Origin: Lineus longissimus
Taxonomy: Eukaryota > Nemertea > Pilidiophora > Heteronemertea > Lineidae
Length of the DNA stretch: 64,000 nt
Assembly (NCBI RefSeq): GCF_910592395.1
Contig: NC_088311.1
Location: 13,644,501-13,708,500, forward strand
Reading direction: 5' to 3'
The notes beneath the pieces were generated by a model. The model searched no databases. It was not told the DNA's origin and saw nothing but the letters and a program-made list of their open reading frames with translations. Numbering within the stretch: the first letter of the stretch is position 1; every line of letters begins with the position of its first letter. Below, piece after piece: positions 43,484 through 55,046 of the stretch. The translations under genes and the position numbers were made by a program.

Positions 43484-44112
43484 GCTGAACTGCATGCACA
43501 AAACCAGAGAATCCCATGCGGCAATAGTAAGAAATTCAAACGATGGAAAGGTCCTTCTGAATTCGGCGTGAAACATGATAGACCTCCAATGCTTCGATGC
43601 GCTTGATTTCACAAACCAGCAAGCCACAGGACGATGCGGACAATCTCGGAGAATTATGGAAGAGAAAAAAATCAAAATCTTCTACAGGGATTCGAACCCG
43701 GGTACTCGAATACGAACGCTCTAACCATCTGAGCTGGGGGGGGGGGGGGGCTTTCGTGTTAACAGCTGCCAGCAAATATATCTTATATGAATGGCGATTA
43801 TGCTTTATTTTTGAGAGATGAACCATAAATTTTCACAAGTACATGTAATAGAAGAAGATACCAAGACAAAGGTGAACATTGCTAAGAGAAAACGTAGACT
43901 CCGCATACATAATCACGCACAGCAAAGAAAAAAATGACTTTCTTCCTGCAGTTGCCCACTGGAAGCCGCTCAAGATAATGAACAAAAATTACACTTAAAT
44001 GTTTGCACATTCTATAAAGGCGTATAAAACGATAGGAATTTCAACAGCCCAGTGGCGTTGAGGATGAGAGTGTTGGCAAATAAATCCAGAGGACTCGAGT
44101 TCGACTCCCGAT
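43484..44112 (-). mobile_element. Second copy of the two-tRNA-module element (one arm lost)
   Basis: Matches 36713 back to about 36075 in inverted order. The arm starts AGCTGAACTGCATGCACAAA. The tRNA-like module on the minus strand (about 43748-43680) has B box GGTTCGAATCC (complement of 43688-43698) and A-box region complement at 43725-43736 next to a G run. The second module on the plus strand (about 44040-44112) has TGGCGTTGAGGATGAGAG and GAGTTCGACTCCC. The second arm is missing. The left flank reads CAAA instead of TTAA. Confidence 0.65.
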
Positions 44113-45757
44113 GAGACACAGCTGTTTCAGCTAAGCCTAAACATGACATCGAAATGATCCATCCCCAGTACAGGCCTGCTGCCCTGCAATTGGTCAGCGC
44201 AAAAAGCTTGTTAACCACTATGTAAACATTGTCTCCATCACACAATCGCAATACCCAGTCTAAAGGGTAATGCGTTGGTGTCGTTCAAAACACGAGCGCA
44301 AGCCTGTAGACGTTCTGCTTAAAGATACGTCGGTTTTGATTGGCTCATTCGGTCTATCACGTGCCATGCCACCCGGCCAGAAACTTTCATGAAATTCGGA
44401 TCAGAATTGATGAAAAAGTGACGATTTGCGATATTTTTATCGATTTTCAACAAGTTGCAGATTTCCGAATCTCATCAAACTAGATACCCAGGTAGGTGTA
44501 ATATCACTCATCATAAATACCCCCACCGTTTTAAACATATCTTAATTCAGTTTCGCACAAATCGTGCGCTTATTCAGACAATCCTAGAACTTGGATCTGC
44601 TACGATTCAAAATGCCGGCTTGCAGACTGAGATGAACTCGAGGTGCCAAATTCATCTTACAACATTGGATTCCCTTGACCGTTTATTTTTAGTACGAGTT
44701 ACTTCAAATATTAATTGATATCCAACTTTAATTATTTTCCGTTTTTAAAATTTAGTTTGCACTATTTATGCAGAAATATGCATTTGAAACCCGACGGCAT
44801 GAAAAGTGTCCAGTTTCAAGTTTCGTTGGTTCAGTCTATTGTGCTGTTAGGGGTTCGGTTTGGATGGAAATCTAAATGAGTCACAATTTTTTGGCAACTT
44901 GTGACCAAAACATGAGTCAGTACTCATTGTATTCTATCTGGAAAACAAATTCAGGGATGTTTTTGATGAATCTGGTTTTAAAACTTTTAAAAAACTGAAT
45001 AGTTTTTCGGTATGTGTTTGAGCTTATCACCCTTGGCCACAATGGACTTGCCCATTGACCCACACATTGGATTTGTTTTGATTTTTTTGTACAGGGTGAT
45101 GTTAAAACAGTGTCTTTTGTTGACTGGGTGCCTATGCATAAACATTTCTTTTTTTGCTCTGTGACTACATTGTAAGATTCTGTTCCGACTTCTCTTGTGT
45201 ATTGTCTGTAGGCCTATTGTCATTCGTCACTGTCAGCATTTATTCGAAGAATCAAAGAACACAATTCATGCAATGGATCAATACACGGTTTTGTATTGTC
45301 GGGGTTGCAGGAAAGGTGAAAACAAATTTTTTTAACTGGGGTACCACTACCAGATTTGTTTTATAATGTGTATTCTTTCATGTTCCTTATCCATGGCTGC
45401 CAAGTGTGCTGGTCATCCTTCAGTTACTAAGTACTTAATTTTCTTTTTCTTTATTTTCAGTTGCTGGTGTGGAGAGTAGGCCTACAACATCTGCCCTGTT
45501 CTACTAGAATTGTGGTAAATGATGATACACTAAATCGTAATTGACTCTGCACTAGAAATAAGAATACCGTTGATTGATGCATAAGGCTTGATAGATATCA
45601 GTACATGTGCATGACGTACATGTTGTAGTACATCCTGCATTCAAGCACAGACCGTGTCCGTTGGTGACCCCCGCTTTTTTGGAACCCGTTCTCTTTTAGA
45701 ATTCCAGGTATTGTCTGGTCCATGAAATGGAGACGTCTTTGACTCAAATGATGCTGA
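44113..45757. other. No gene recognised
   Basis: Intronic sequence before the decayed gene that follows. A pyrimidine-rich stretch ending TTATTTTCAG at about 45460 looks like a splice acceptor, and an upstream exon of that gene may lie here, but I could not recognise one. Confidence 0.4.
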
Positions 45758-47532
45758 CTGCCCTCAGAAGAAGAAAGCGAGATTGGATTCCAAAGCGGCC
45801 ATACAATATATTTTGGGCGGAAACGCAGAAAATCAAAGGCAGTCAAGTCAGAAGTTACGTCGTTTATGTTCAACGTTGGGGACTCTGTTCTGTTTAAATT
45901 ACTGAGGGATGTATATGTAGGAACTGTGTTGTCACAAGTTGATCCAAAACAGTACACCATTCAGGACTTCAGTGGAAGTATGCAGTAGTCATTGATGACC
46001 TCGATGAAGGATTACAAGTTTCGAGTCACGACCGATTACCAGCCGTTGGTGAAGTCGTCCTTGTTCCATACAGTGATCAAACGGGGGTTCTCAATCTGGG
46101 AAAGACTGTTTGCATCCGAAATGGTGCACTATGGATTACTTTTGACAACTCGGGGCTTGAGTCTAGTGTTCCCTTCAACGAAGCATTCATCTTGAATGAA
46201 AGGGCTAAGCAACTAGGTGTGGGGAATATGGGATTGGGAGAGATGAGTGTGAATGAGAATGGAGATACATGTGAGGCTATACACCTCTTCACATGTATGC
46301 TGAACCGATTGACGGAGGAAACAATTTACACTCATTCTGATTATCGGGACCGAGCCAGTCAAATTCGGGAGTTGTATGTTCAGGATATTCATTCACGGGA
46401 CAGTGCCATCCTTGAGCTAAAACAGCAGCACTTGGTTGACACTGTCACTATTAACCAACTTGGTTGTGAGGGGTTTAGTCGTTGGAGTGCATTAAATCAA
46501 TCAACAAAATCTCTACAGGAAAGGCTTTGCTCAACAATCAAGGAGAGTGAAGGATACTGTGCAGAAATCCAGCGACTGCAAAGCCGGCTTTTTCTTCAGG
46601 AGAGTGTTTTTTCCAAAACTGTCAGTCAGGTACAGGAGGCTGAAGTTGAAGCTGCCAAGTTAGAATATGATTTGTTAGAGAAGGATAGGAAATGTAAAGT
46701 GTAAATTAGGGAAGTTAACTGGCAAAGATATTTTGGAAAGAGTTGGCCAAAGTTCAGATGGTGTCATGGATGTTCGCAGCACTGCCACAAACAAGCGATC
46801 TGCCTAGTATGTTATTGTTGTCAAACCTGTAATTCCATCGTCAAAAGCGAGTGAGAGATCTCTAAGTGAAAGGTCACTTGTTTTGAAGAGAGTCCTTGAG
46901 TTGGTGTCTTGTACAAAAACACCGTCCGATGAAGATCTTGTGGCGACTCTTATGCAATTTGTTAAGGCCAACCCAGCCATAACTATGGAAGCTTGTAAGG
47001 CAGCATCAATTTGCAATGTTGCCACCTTGTCACCTGGTGATTGTGTTGATTTGAAAGTGTTGTTAAACTCCCTATGAGTAGGTTCCTTGACTTGAGGACG
47101 ATTCTAGCAAACAAGGGGGTGAATATTTTTGCAAGTGAACCCCCCCCCCCCCCCCATGAGAGATGAAATCAAAGAACGAATTCCTGTCGACTCTCTCATT
47201 GAAGTTGGTATTGCCATGTTGCATAAAAATGGTGGCACAACTGAAACCACACCAGTGGCATTCTGTCGGGTCAAAGATCTTCGGGCATCTGTTGAAGACT
47301 TGTGTCGGCGAAATATCGCATGGGGATGGTACCGTTTCCTGTGGAATTTAAAGACCAGGTCTTCTTGAAATTGGGGGGTGACAAGGGGGGATCTAGTTCA
47401 AAACTTGTTATGCAGTTGGTTAACTTCCTGAAGTGCAATAGTGCGGAGAAGACTGATATTTTAGGTATGTTTGAGGCATTCGATTCTTCCGACAACATCT
47501 GGGAGATGTTTTCCCCTTTGCGGGAATGTGTT

Positions 47533-48900
47533 TAAATGACTTTTTGCCAACTGCTTGGCTCAGACCGCCCTTCAGCAGGCCATACTGCCTGGATGGACTG
47601 ACCAAGATCTACTCTAGGTCAATCAAGGGGAGAAATTGACTCCTTGCGGTCCCGCTATCAGGATACCTCTGTATATCCAACCGTATTTCTTCGTCGCCAC
47701 ACGCATCTGATGAGTCTCTCTTGACAAAACCGCATTTCCTGCACCTTCATGACCTATCAGGCACACATGGTTGCTTCATACCATCAGTGCACGGTGCCCA
47801 GTAGCCAAAATCCTTCATTTTTGTCCTCTCTTGTTGCCATGAGCAACAGAGCATGCAGGCTCAGGCTACGATGTCACTGATGACGTCACAAGGATGCCAT
47901 GATGTCATCATGATGTCATGACGTCGGGTCAACAATCACAGCTGTCAGACAGTCCCTGAATGATCTCTTCATTCAGTTGCGGTCATGCAGGTGCAGTGGA
48001 CATCAAATTGCCACGTCAACATCATTTGTTATTATTTCCTTGGTGTCCACTGTCTGGGAACACCCCAGGGCGCTCTGGCTTTGGCACTGCACATCTGTAG
48101 TGCCTGTGATGAGGAAGTCTCACACTCGCCCATCTTCCTAAGTGGTCGATTTTTGTCGCAACCATTTGGGGCTGTGGCCCCGCACTCACTTCAGAGTGCA
48201 TTATTAATGGGCTTCAGCTCCATGAAGCTTTCATCAGTGCACCCAGCCCCTGTGGATTTCATGTTCGCAAGGTAAGTATACGTACATTGCCACGTGATTT
48301 AAATACTATTTCCCTCCGTATACTTATTTCCTTTACTGTCCAGCTGTTTCAACCTCTCCGGTTTCACGTGTCTTCTTTAGGCACACAGGTTAAACTTTTA
48401 ACCATCTAGACCCACTTTTTGCCAACTGCTTGGCTCAGACCGCCCTTCAGCAGGCCATACTGCCTGGATGGACTGACCAAGATCTACTCTAGGTCAATCA
48501 AGGGGAGAAATTGACTCCTTGCGGTCCCGCTATCAGGATACCTCTGTATATCCAACCGTATTTCTTCGTCGCCACACGCATCTGATGCGTCTCTCTTGAC
48601 AAAACCGCATTTCCTGCACCTTCATGACCTATCAGGCACACATGGTTGCTTCATACCATCAGTGCATGGTGCCCAGTAGCCAAAATCCTTCATTTTTGTC
48701 CTCTCTTGTTGCCATGAGCAACAGAGCATGCAGGCTCAGGCTACGATGTCACTGATGACGTCACAAGGATGCCATGATGTCATCATGATGTCATGACGTC
48801 GGGTCAACAATCACAGCTGTCTAGACAGTCCCTGAATGATCTCTTCATTCAGTTGCGGTCATGCAGGCGCAGTGGACACCAAATTGCCATTTCAACATCA
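47533..48900. mobile_element. Insertion with 490-bp direct repeats and 16-bp target duplication
   Basis: TTTGCGGGAATGTGTT occurs at 47517-47532 and again at 48901-48916, exactly where the reading frame of the surrounding gene stops and resumes. The 1,368-bp insert consists of two near-identical repeats (47539-48028 and 48414-48904) around 385 bp of unique sequence. The repeats include GATGACGTCA and TGATGTCATCATGATGTCAT. The direct repeats suggest LTRs or a tandemly duplicated retroposon; the 16-bp duplication favours the latter. No protein domain was recognised. Confidence 0.75.
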
Positions 48901-49808
48901 TTTGCGGGAATGTGTTGGTGCCATTGATGGCCATTCTATTTCTTTACCTTCCCCGTTGACTGATAGTATTTTGAGGGTTTTTCTGTTTGGTGACTATGCA
49001 TGGATATGCAACATTTGGGGTCACCAAGGTACAGGTAGCATCTTTCCTTGTATTTTTTGCTTGTTGCCACTCAACAAGCTCCGAGACAGTAGGGGCAAAC
49101 CTCACACTCCTTGTATATATGATGATGTTTCGAAGGATTGGGTACCCAATGAGGAAGGGAAATTCACTGCTAGGTCTTCTGACATGTATAAAGCCGATTT
49201 GGCTGGTTTTTTGAATGACACGAGGAACCCAGAGAGTAAGATCTAATGGGAAATATCATAATAGGGTTGTCACGGATATGCTTTTTCCGGTTCCGTTAGA
49301 TCAGGTTGTTCCACCCCCCCCTCCACATATTTCTGGGCTTGGTTAAAAGTGCATATGAAATGCTTGAGACGGAGTGCATAAATATTAACCGTATGAAGAT
49401 GCCTGATCATGATAATGCAGAGGTTCACAAACTGTATGAAGAGTGGAAAGGTCCTACGGTCAGTGTTGTTGACATTGATGATGAGCTTGCTTGTGCCCAG
49501 TCAGATTTTTCGGACACGAGCAGTTTTGTCAAGGAGATGGCGAAGAACAAGAGAAAAAATAGTGCGTATCGCGCCAACTGTGCTAGTCCTATCTGTGTAG
49601 TTCCACTGTCAGATGAAGATGAGCCTGAAGGTTTCTGGGTTCAGTGTGACTCTTGTCATCGGCATTTTCATTCAAAATGTGCCGGTCTGAAAGCAAAAGA
49701 TGCGGATTCAAATGTCGGTGATGATGAGTACAAGTGTTACCTGTGTCGAGGTGTGCGCACAAAGGACAAATTAGTTGATGTACACAAGTGGTCACTAAAG
49801 ATATCTAA

Positions 49809-50646
49809 ATAGTAGAAGTAAAACTGGATACTGTCACTGTAGTTTACAACAATGTCCATCGGTCCCTATTGTTGGGCTGTTGTGTTGCTCCACCGACGCG
49901 CGTTTCTGCCCCTCTAGGCTTCATCAGGGTGGCTGGGGTTGACTTGCATCTGTCTTGTTCGAAGTTCACAGTTTGAATGACATCATGACTCAGGGGTGGT
50001 TTCTCAATGACGTTGTGACGTTATAGACTTTGTTGCGACTCTGTTGTTGAAACATTCTGTTGTAGTCAAGCAGGTGGGCTGTCCAAATGGCACATGTTGA
50101 GGAGTACAGGATTAACCGATGATACACACGGACCAGACAATAAAATGGGAATAGTAGAAGTAAAACTGGATACCGTCACTGTAGTTTACAACAATGTCCA
50201 TCGGTCCCTATTGTTGGGCTGTTGTGTTGCTCCACCGACGCGCGTTTCTGCCCCTCTAGGCTTCATCAGGGTGGCTGGGGTTGACTTGCATCTGTCTTGT
50301 TCGAAGTTCACAGTTTGAATGACATCATGACTCAGGGGTGGTTTCTCAATGACGTTGTGACGTTATAGACTTTGTTGCGACTCTGTTGTTGAAACATTCT
50401 GTTGTAGTCAAGCAGGTGGGCTGTCCAAATGGTACATGTTGAGGAGTACAGGATCAACCGATGATACACACGGACCAGACAATAAAATCGGAATAGTAGA
50501 AGTAAAACTGGATACCGTCACTGTAGTTTACAACAATGTCCATCGGTCCCTATTGTTGGGCTGTTGTGTTGCTCCACCGGCGCGCGTTTCTGCCCCTCTA
50601 GGCTTCATCAGGGTGGCTGGGGTTGACTTGCATCTGTCTTGTTCTT
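49809..50646 (+). mobile_element. Insertion made of 342-bp tandem units, 11-bp target duplication
   Basis: AAGATATCTAA is present on both sides (49798-49808 and 50647-50657) and the host reading frame resumes after the second copy. The insert has units starting AGTAGAAGTAAAACTGGATA at 49811, 50153 and 50495 (342-bp period, 2.45 copies). The 342-bp length is divisible by three, so 70-74-codon frames recur, but no known domain is seen in them. Confidence 0.8.
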
Positions 50647-51433
50647 AAGATATCTAAGGCAGAGCTACAAAGGGTGGAAAAAAACATGCAAGTCTGCATT
50701 CTAGGTTAGATGCGGTTTTTTGTAGATGTGAAGAAGCATCAAGGTCCCCTGGAACTTCAACTAAACAATGTGCTTGAAAAAGAGTTACTTGTTTACAAAC
50801 AAGCATACTATAGCAACGCGTTCATTGGTAACCATTGTCGAAAAATCATTGAAAGACCTCACAGCTTGGTCGGTGTCCTTTTGAGGCATGGTTTCCCTGA
50901 GATTCATGAAGGTATTTGGAATTGTTCAATCATATGGCCAGAATTTATCGGCTGATTTCCATCTCTCGCTTCCTCACAGAAGAGGAAATTAGAACTCCGT
51001 CCATTGAATGCTGGAGTTATGGGTCCTGGTTTCCAGTCAACTTTCCATCATGTTCCATCACGGTGAAATTTCACTTGCTGAAAAATGCACTTGCTGTGAA
51101 ATTTCACTCGCATATCACATTCCTGACTTTGCGTTCAAGTGGAAAACAGTTGGTTTGATGGGTGAGCAGGGTGCTGAAAGCATCCACAAGCTTGTCTCTC
51201 TTGACAGGAGAATCTATGCCTGTGTGAGGGATTCAGAACTTCAGATGAAATTGTTGTATTCCAATCATGCTCTGCGTACTACTGCCAATCCAGACAATAT
51301 GAAGAAGAGTGAACGAACGTGCAAGAAGGTCTTAGAAAGTGGTAAAGAATGTCCTGGTCGGTTGAAAAAATTTCCTGCTCAAAATAATGAAAGGATGTTT
51401 CAGAGCTGTTTCAAGCATTTGTTCAGTCAGTGA

Positions 51434-52062
51434 TTGTTTTCTACATGTTGGTTTCTTTGGATAGTTGTTTGGAGGGTTCTTTTCTATACTTTATTAGCTC
51501 AGATCACATGGGTGAGCTTATGTCATGGTTTCTAGTTCTACTTGTAAATCAAGAGTAAGGTGACCTTCAGCTGTCATGTGGATGGCATGGAGGGTTCTTT
51601 TCTGTACTTTATTTCAGCTCACATGTGTGAGCTCACATGTACATGTACACGTGCATGTCATTTTGCATTTTTTGGTCTGATCCTGGCATATGATAATTTC
51701 ATTTCAAGTGATGAAAAATACCATACGGGTTCTGGCTGATAATTATTTGTGTCTCGTATTAATCTGTGATTATTCACTGTAAAAATGTACCGGCATGACC
51801 GACCGGTAGTATAGTATTAGTATTGTACAGAATTTTTTTTTTCAAGTCACTGAAGCCAGGTTGTTTACGATACTAAGTTGTCAAGAAAGGGTTAAATTAC
51901 AGGTTCTGTCTTCCATGTGGCGGATAGTACCTGTTTTTTTTCCTCTAAATATGGCACTTAGCTCCATTTCAGTAATAATCTACATAGTTCTGTCTGTGCC
52001 CCTCTTAGTTACAAAGATTGAATTGTCAAGAGTTCCAAAGTTCGAAAACAATATGCCATTGA
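51434..52062. repeat. Diverged direct duplications after the decayed gene
   Basis: GGAGGGTTCTTTTCTRTACT occurs twice (about 51470 and 51590). A longer pair, about 51835-51985 and 52250-52400 (TTGTCAAGAAAGGGT/TTGTCAATAAAGGGT, TACAGGTTCT, CTTCCATG), is about 410 bp apart. I see no coding sequence. Confidence 0.6.
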
Positions 52063-52224
52063 TACAGTCCAAGTCACAAATGTAATCGCTAAAATCGCGT
52101 CACTGTTGCGCAAATGACACGCTACAAAGTGCGTAGGTTGCGCAAAATTCGGCGCAAAACTCGCCTAAATGTCCTGCGTCCCTGACGCGACGCGAGAGGG
52201 GTAACATTTGTGACTTGGACTGTA
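52063..52224. mobile_element. Short MITE, 19-bp inverted ends, TA target (Tc1/mariner-like)
   Basis: CAGTCCAAGTCACAAATGT starts at 52065 and its exact reverse complement ends at 52222. TA dinucleotides flank both (52063-52064, 52223-52224). The 158-bp length, TA target and CAGT-type ends fit a Tc1/mariner-derived MITE. It sits between the two halves of a local duplication. Confidence 0.88.
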
Positions 52225-52719
52225 GTTCTAGTGAAGCGAATGTACAGATCGTTTTTTTTGCAAGGCACTGAAGGCTGTTTCCGATACTAGCAAGTTGTCA
52301 ATAAAGGGTCAAAAGTACAGGTTCTTTCTTCCATGGGGCGGACAGTACACCTGTATGTTTGCTCCAAATTTGGCACTTTGCGGCATTTCTTTAATAGCCT
52401 GCCTTGCTTCTATCTATCCTTGGCATCCACTGTAAATCAAAGTTGAACCTTCACATGTTTTAGAGCATTGATGGACTTGTGAATTAAGATTGTATATACT
52501 TTAAGGGTTATTATAAATTGTGAATATCAGCATTCAATTGATTTCTTGACTTTTTCATTTTTGTGAACTGCCACGTCGGTAATATATGGAATACTATCTT
52601 CTTGTCAAGCATTGGCACTCAACACAACTAACCTGGTTGTGAAGGAGACCTGGTGAGAGATCAGGAACCACTTGTCCCATCTTGCTTAAACAGGACTGCT
52701 TACATAAGGGACACCAAGC

Positions 52720-53850
52720 CAGATGAGATGGTCACATCCCTTGCCCATGATAATTGATGATGTTACATGTATGACATGTCCTATACTAGTCCCATCTTGG
52801 TTCAGGGACACTATAACCAAGCTGGATGAGTCGCTCACATCCCTTGCCCATGATATTGGTTATGAGGTGTCCTATAGTCCCATCTTGGTTCAGGGACACT
52901 ATAACCAAGCTGGATGAGTCAGTCGCTCACATCCCTTGCCCATGATATTGATTATGAGGTGTCCTATAGTCCCATCTTGGTTCAGGGACACTATAACCAA
53001 GCTGGATGAGACCATCACATCCCTTGCCCATGATATTGGTTATGAGGTGTCCTATAGTCCCATCGTGGTTCAGGGACACCAAGCCAGGTAAGACAGTCAC
53101 ATTCCCTTGCCCATATTATTGGTTATGAGGTGTCCTATAGTCCCATCTTGGTTCAGGGACACTATAACCAAGCTGGATGAGAGGATCACATCCCTTGCTT
53201 ATGATATTGGTTATGAGGTGTCCTATAGTCCCATCGTGGTTCAGAGACACCAAGCCAGGTAAGACAGTCGCATCCCTTGCCCATGATATTGGTTGTGAGG
53301 TGTCCTATAGACCCATATTGGTTCAGGGACACCAAGCCGGACACCAAGCCGGGTGAGACAGTCACATCCCTTGCCCATGATATTGGTTATGAGGTGTCCT
53401 ATAGTCCCATCGTGGTTCAGGGACAACAAGCCGGGTAAGACAGTCACATCCCTTGCCCACGATATTGGTTATGAGGTGTCCTATAGTCCCGTCGTGGTTC
53501 AGGGACAACAAGCCGGGTAAGACAGTCACATCCCTTGCCCATGATATTGGTTATGAGGTGTCCTATAGTCCCATCTTTGTTCAGGGACACCAAGCCGGGT
53601 AGACAGTCACATCCCATACCCACGATATTGGTTATGAGGTGTCCTATAGTTCCATCTTGGTTCAGGGACACCAAGCCGGGAGGACAGTTATATCCCTTGC
53701 CCATGACATAGGTTATTGGGTGTCCTATACTTGTCCCATCGAGGTTCAGAACACCAAGACAAGCGAGAGTCCTATACTGCTTGTCTCATCTTGGTTCAGG
53801 GACACCAAGCTGGGTGTGTGACGGTCACATCCCTCGCCTATATGTTGGTT
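52720..53850 (+). repeat. Minisatellite, roughly 80-95-bp unit, about 12 copies
   Basis: The repeating unit is built of CACATCCCTTGCCCATGATA, TTGGTTATGAGGTGTCCTAT, AGTCCCATCTTGGTTCAGGG and ACACCAAGCCGGGTGAGACA. Units fall in subclasses that differ by the ACTATAACCAAGCTGGATGA variant, arranged in blocks. Long open frames on both strands are by-products of the repetition. Confidence 0.92.
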
Positions 53851-54690
53851 ATGACATGTCCTATACTACTTTTTGCATCATAAGGTGACTATTTGCATGT
53901 GTGACTATGTCTTCAGTTTGCATCATAACTTCTATACTAATCTGGCATTCCAGTACAGTCTGCATCATAACTTCCGTGTATCTGGTCTTCAGTGTAGTAT
54001 AAAGAAGGCAGGTTTAGTTGTGATTTTGAACACAAGGTACAGCCAATCATCATTTTAACCCCCATACATATATTACTATCAGGTTAAACCTTTTTTGGCT
54101 AAAGAATTGCATCAGATTTATAACACTTTATAGGTACCATCTCTTATGAGAGAATAATATATCTTTCAAAAGCACATGAAAAAAGTGTCATGAGGAATCA
54201 GTAAAGGAAGGACCAGTGAATTTACTTTTTTTCAGGGAAAACTCCATTTTATTATAAAAATACATAGCTAAGTCAGAAGTCATGGATATAATTGTCATTT
54301 TCTGAAGATTTAGCGCATCTGCTGAAACTTAAAGGGAGTGTAAACAATCATCAACGTTTGCACAGAAAAATGCTATCAAAGTCATCAGTTAGCTAACTTT
54401 GCAATGCTGGCCCAGGCGTACTATTCAAGATGGCAGCCGAAATATAATACGCAAAACTTTGTTCACGCCAAGTTGATTCTAATCAATATATATAATCCTA
54501 ATTACTACAGCAAAACTGAGGGCATACATGGGTGAATTCAGGCCTATTATGTAATCTTCGCACGTTCCAAAAGCTGTCTGGGGTGAGGAACTGGGCTGTT
54601 TATTGGGATAGCAATGAACACTTTGGTGTCGCACCTCCCTGTAGAGCGTAATCGGGTAAAACTTGTATTTCAATTCCAGCTGAAACAGCT
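53851..54690. other. No gene recognised; small TTTGCATCATAA repeats
   Basis: TTGCATCATAAGG, TTTGCATCATAACTTCTATA and CTGCATCATAACTTCCGTGT form a short irregular repeat at about 53870-53980. The remainder to 54690 shows nothing recognisable. Confidence 0.5.
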
Positions 54691-54699
54691 GTGGAGACG

Positions 54700-54901
54700 A
54701 CCTTGTTATTTTTTTTTCTTCCAGAATTCTCTGCGAAGGTCCGCATTGTCCCACGGCTTGCTGGTTTGTGAAATCAAGCGCATCGAAGCATTGGAGGTCT
54801 ATCATGTTTGAGGCCATATTCAGAAGGGTCTTTCGGTGGTTTGAATTTCTTACTATTGCCGCATGGGGTGCTCTGGTTTTGTGCATTCAGTTCAGCTTTA
54901 A
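54700..54901 (+). mobile_element. Right arm of the two-tRNA-module element, third copy
   Basis: From TTCCAGAATTCTCTGCGAAG to GTGCATTCAGTTCAGCT this matches the right arm at 36540-36709 and, inverted, the left arm at 35888-36055. TTAA follows at 54898-54901, as at the other copy. The rest of the element is absent or unrecognisable. Confidence 0.7.
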
Positions 54902-55011
54902 GCGGTCAACCTGGCTAAGTGGGGCGCTGAGTTGTTTTATGAATCCCATTTTAGGTGGGGAACTTTGGGAAGTTGACCACTCAGGGTTTTATGGCACTTA
55001 AGTTAAGAACT

Positions 55012-55046
55012 TTTATGAATACGGGCCCTGGGCCCGTATTCATAAA
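55012..55046. repeat. Perfect palindrome of transposon-end type
   Basis: TTTATGAATACGGGCCC and its exact reverse complement flank a single T (55029). GGGCCCGTATTCATAAA is the end motif of family F. Here two such ends meet head to head: the left side continues AAGTTGACCACTCAGGG, and the right side continues AGCTACTAAAGTCAAAGTGG. Confidence 0.9.

Larger units (their letters stand above)
45758..51433 (+). pseudogene. Decayed large gene: possible D-D-E nuclease/transposase with embedded PHD finger
   Basis: Scattered frames form one long degraded protein of about 1,150 residues once two insertions are discounted. In order: a basic start; an SH3/Tudor-like stretch (FNVGDSVLFKLLRDVYVGTV, about 45870-45930); a second such region (AVGEVVLVPYSDQTGVLNLG); a coiled coil (about 46380-46690); a helical part; VFLKLGGDKGG (Asp codon 47380); RVFLFGDY (Asp 48992) followed by CxxC-like IFPCIFC and RGKPHTP; LHIFLGLVKSAYEM; a PHD finger (49579-49746, C4-H-C3 pattern with WVQCDSCHRHFH); FIGNHCRKII; and GLMGEQGAESIH (Glu 51176). 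I recall this set of motifs from multi-copy uncharacterised proteins of marine invertebrates. The three acidic residues would fit an RNase H-fold D-D-E core with an insertion before the Glu; that is inference. Lesions include frameshifts at about 45987, 46704, 47074, 47290-47350, 49246, the C runs at 47140-47155 and 49311-49319, and stops at 46805 and 50707. Confidence 0.7.

Noticed and set aside
45598-45960. Minus-strand 120-codon open frame
   Set aside because: It lies antisense to the SH3/Tudor-like start of the decayed gene and has no recognisable motif.
47539-48904. Typical LTR retrotransposon
   Set aside because: The direct repeats look like LTRs, but the 385-bp interior has no gag/pol or clear primer binding site and the target duplication is 16 bp.
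49974-50648. Tandemly repeated 70-74-codon genes
   Set aside because: The frames arise because the 342-bp satellite unit is divisible by three; there is no known domain, and the frame includes transposon target flanks.
51880-51900. Another piggyBac-like end (AAAGGGTTAA at 51883-51892)
   Set aside because: The related sequence at about 52300 reads AAAGGGTCAA in an otherwise similar duplication, and no inverted partner is present; it is part of the local repeat.
52720-53850. CRISPR-like array
   Set aside because: Units are 80-95 bp, repeat throughout without unique spacers, and the genome is eukaryotic; it is a minisatellite.
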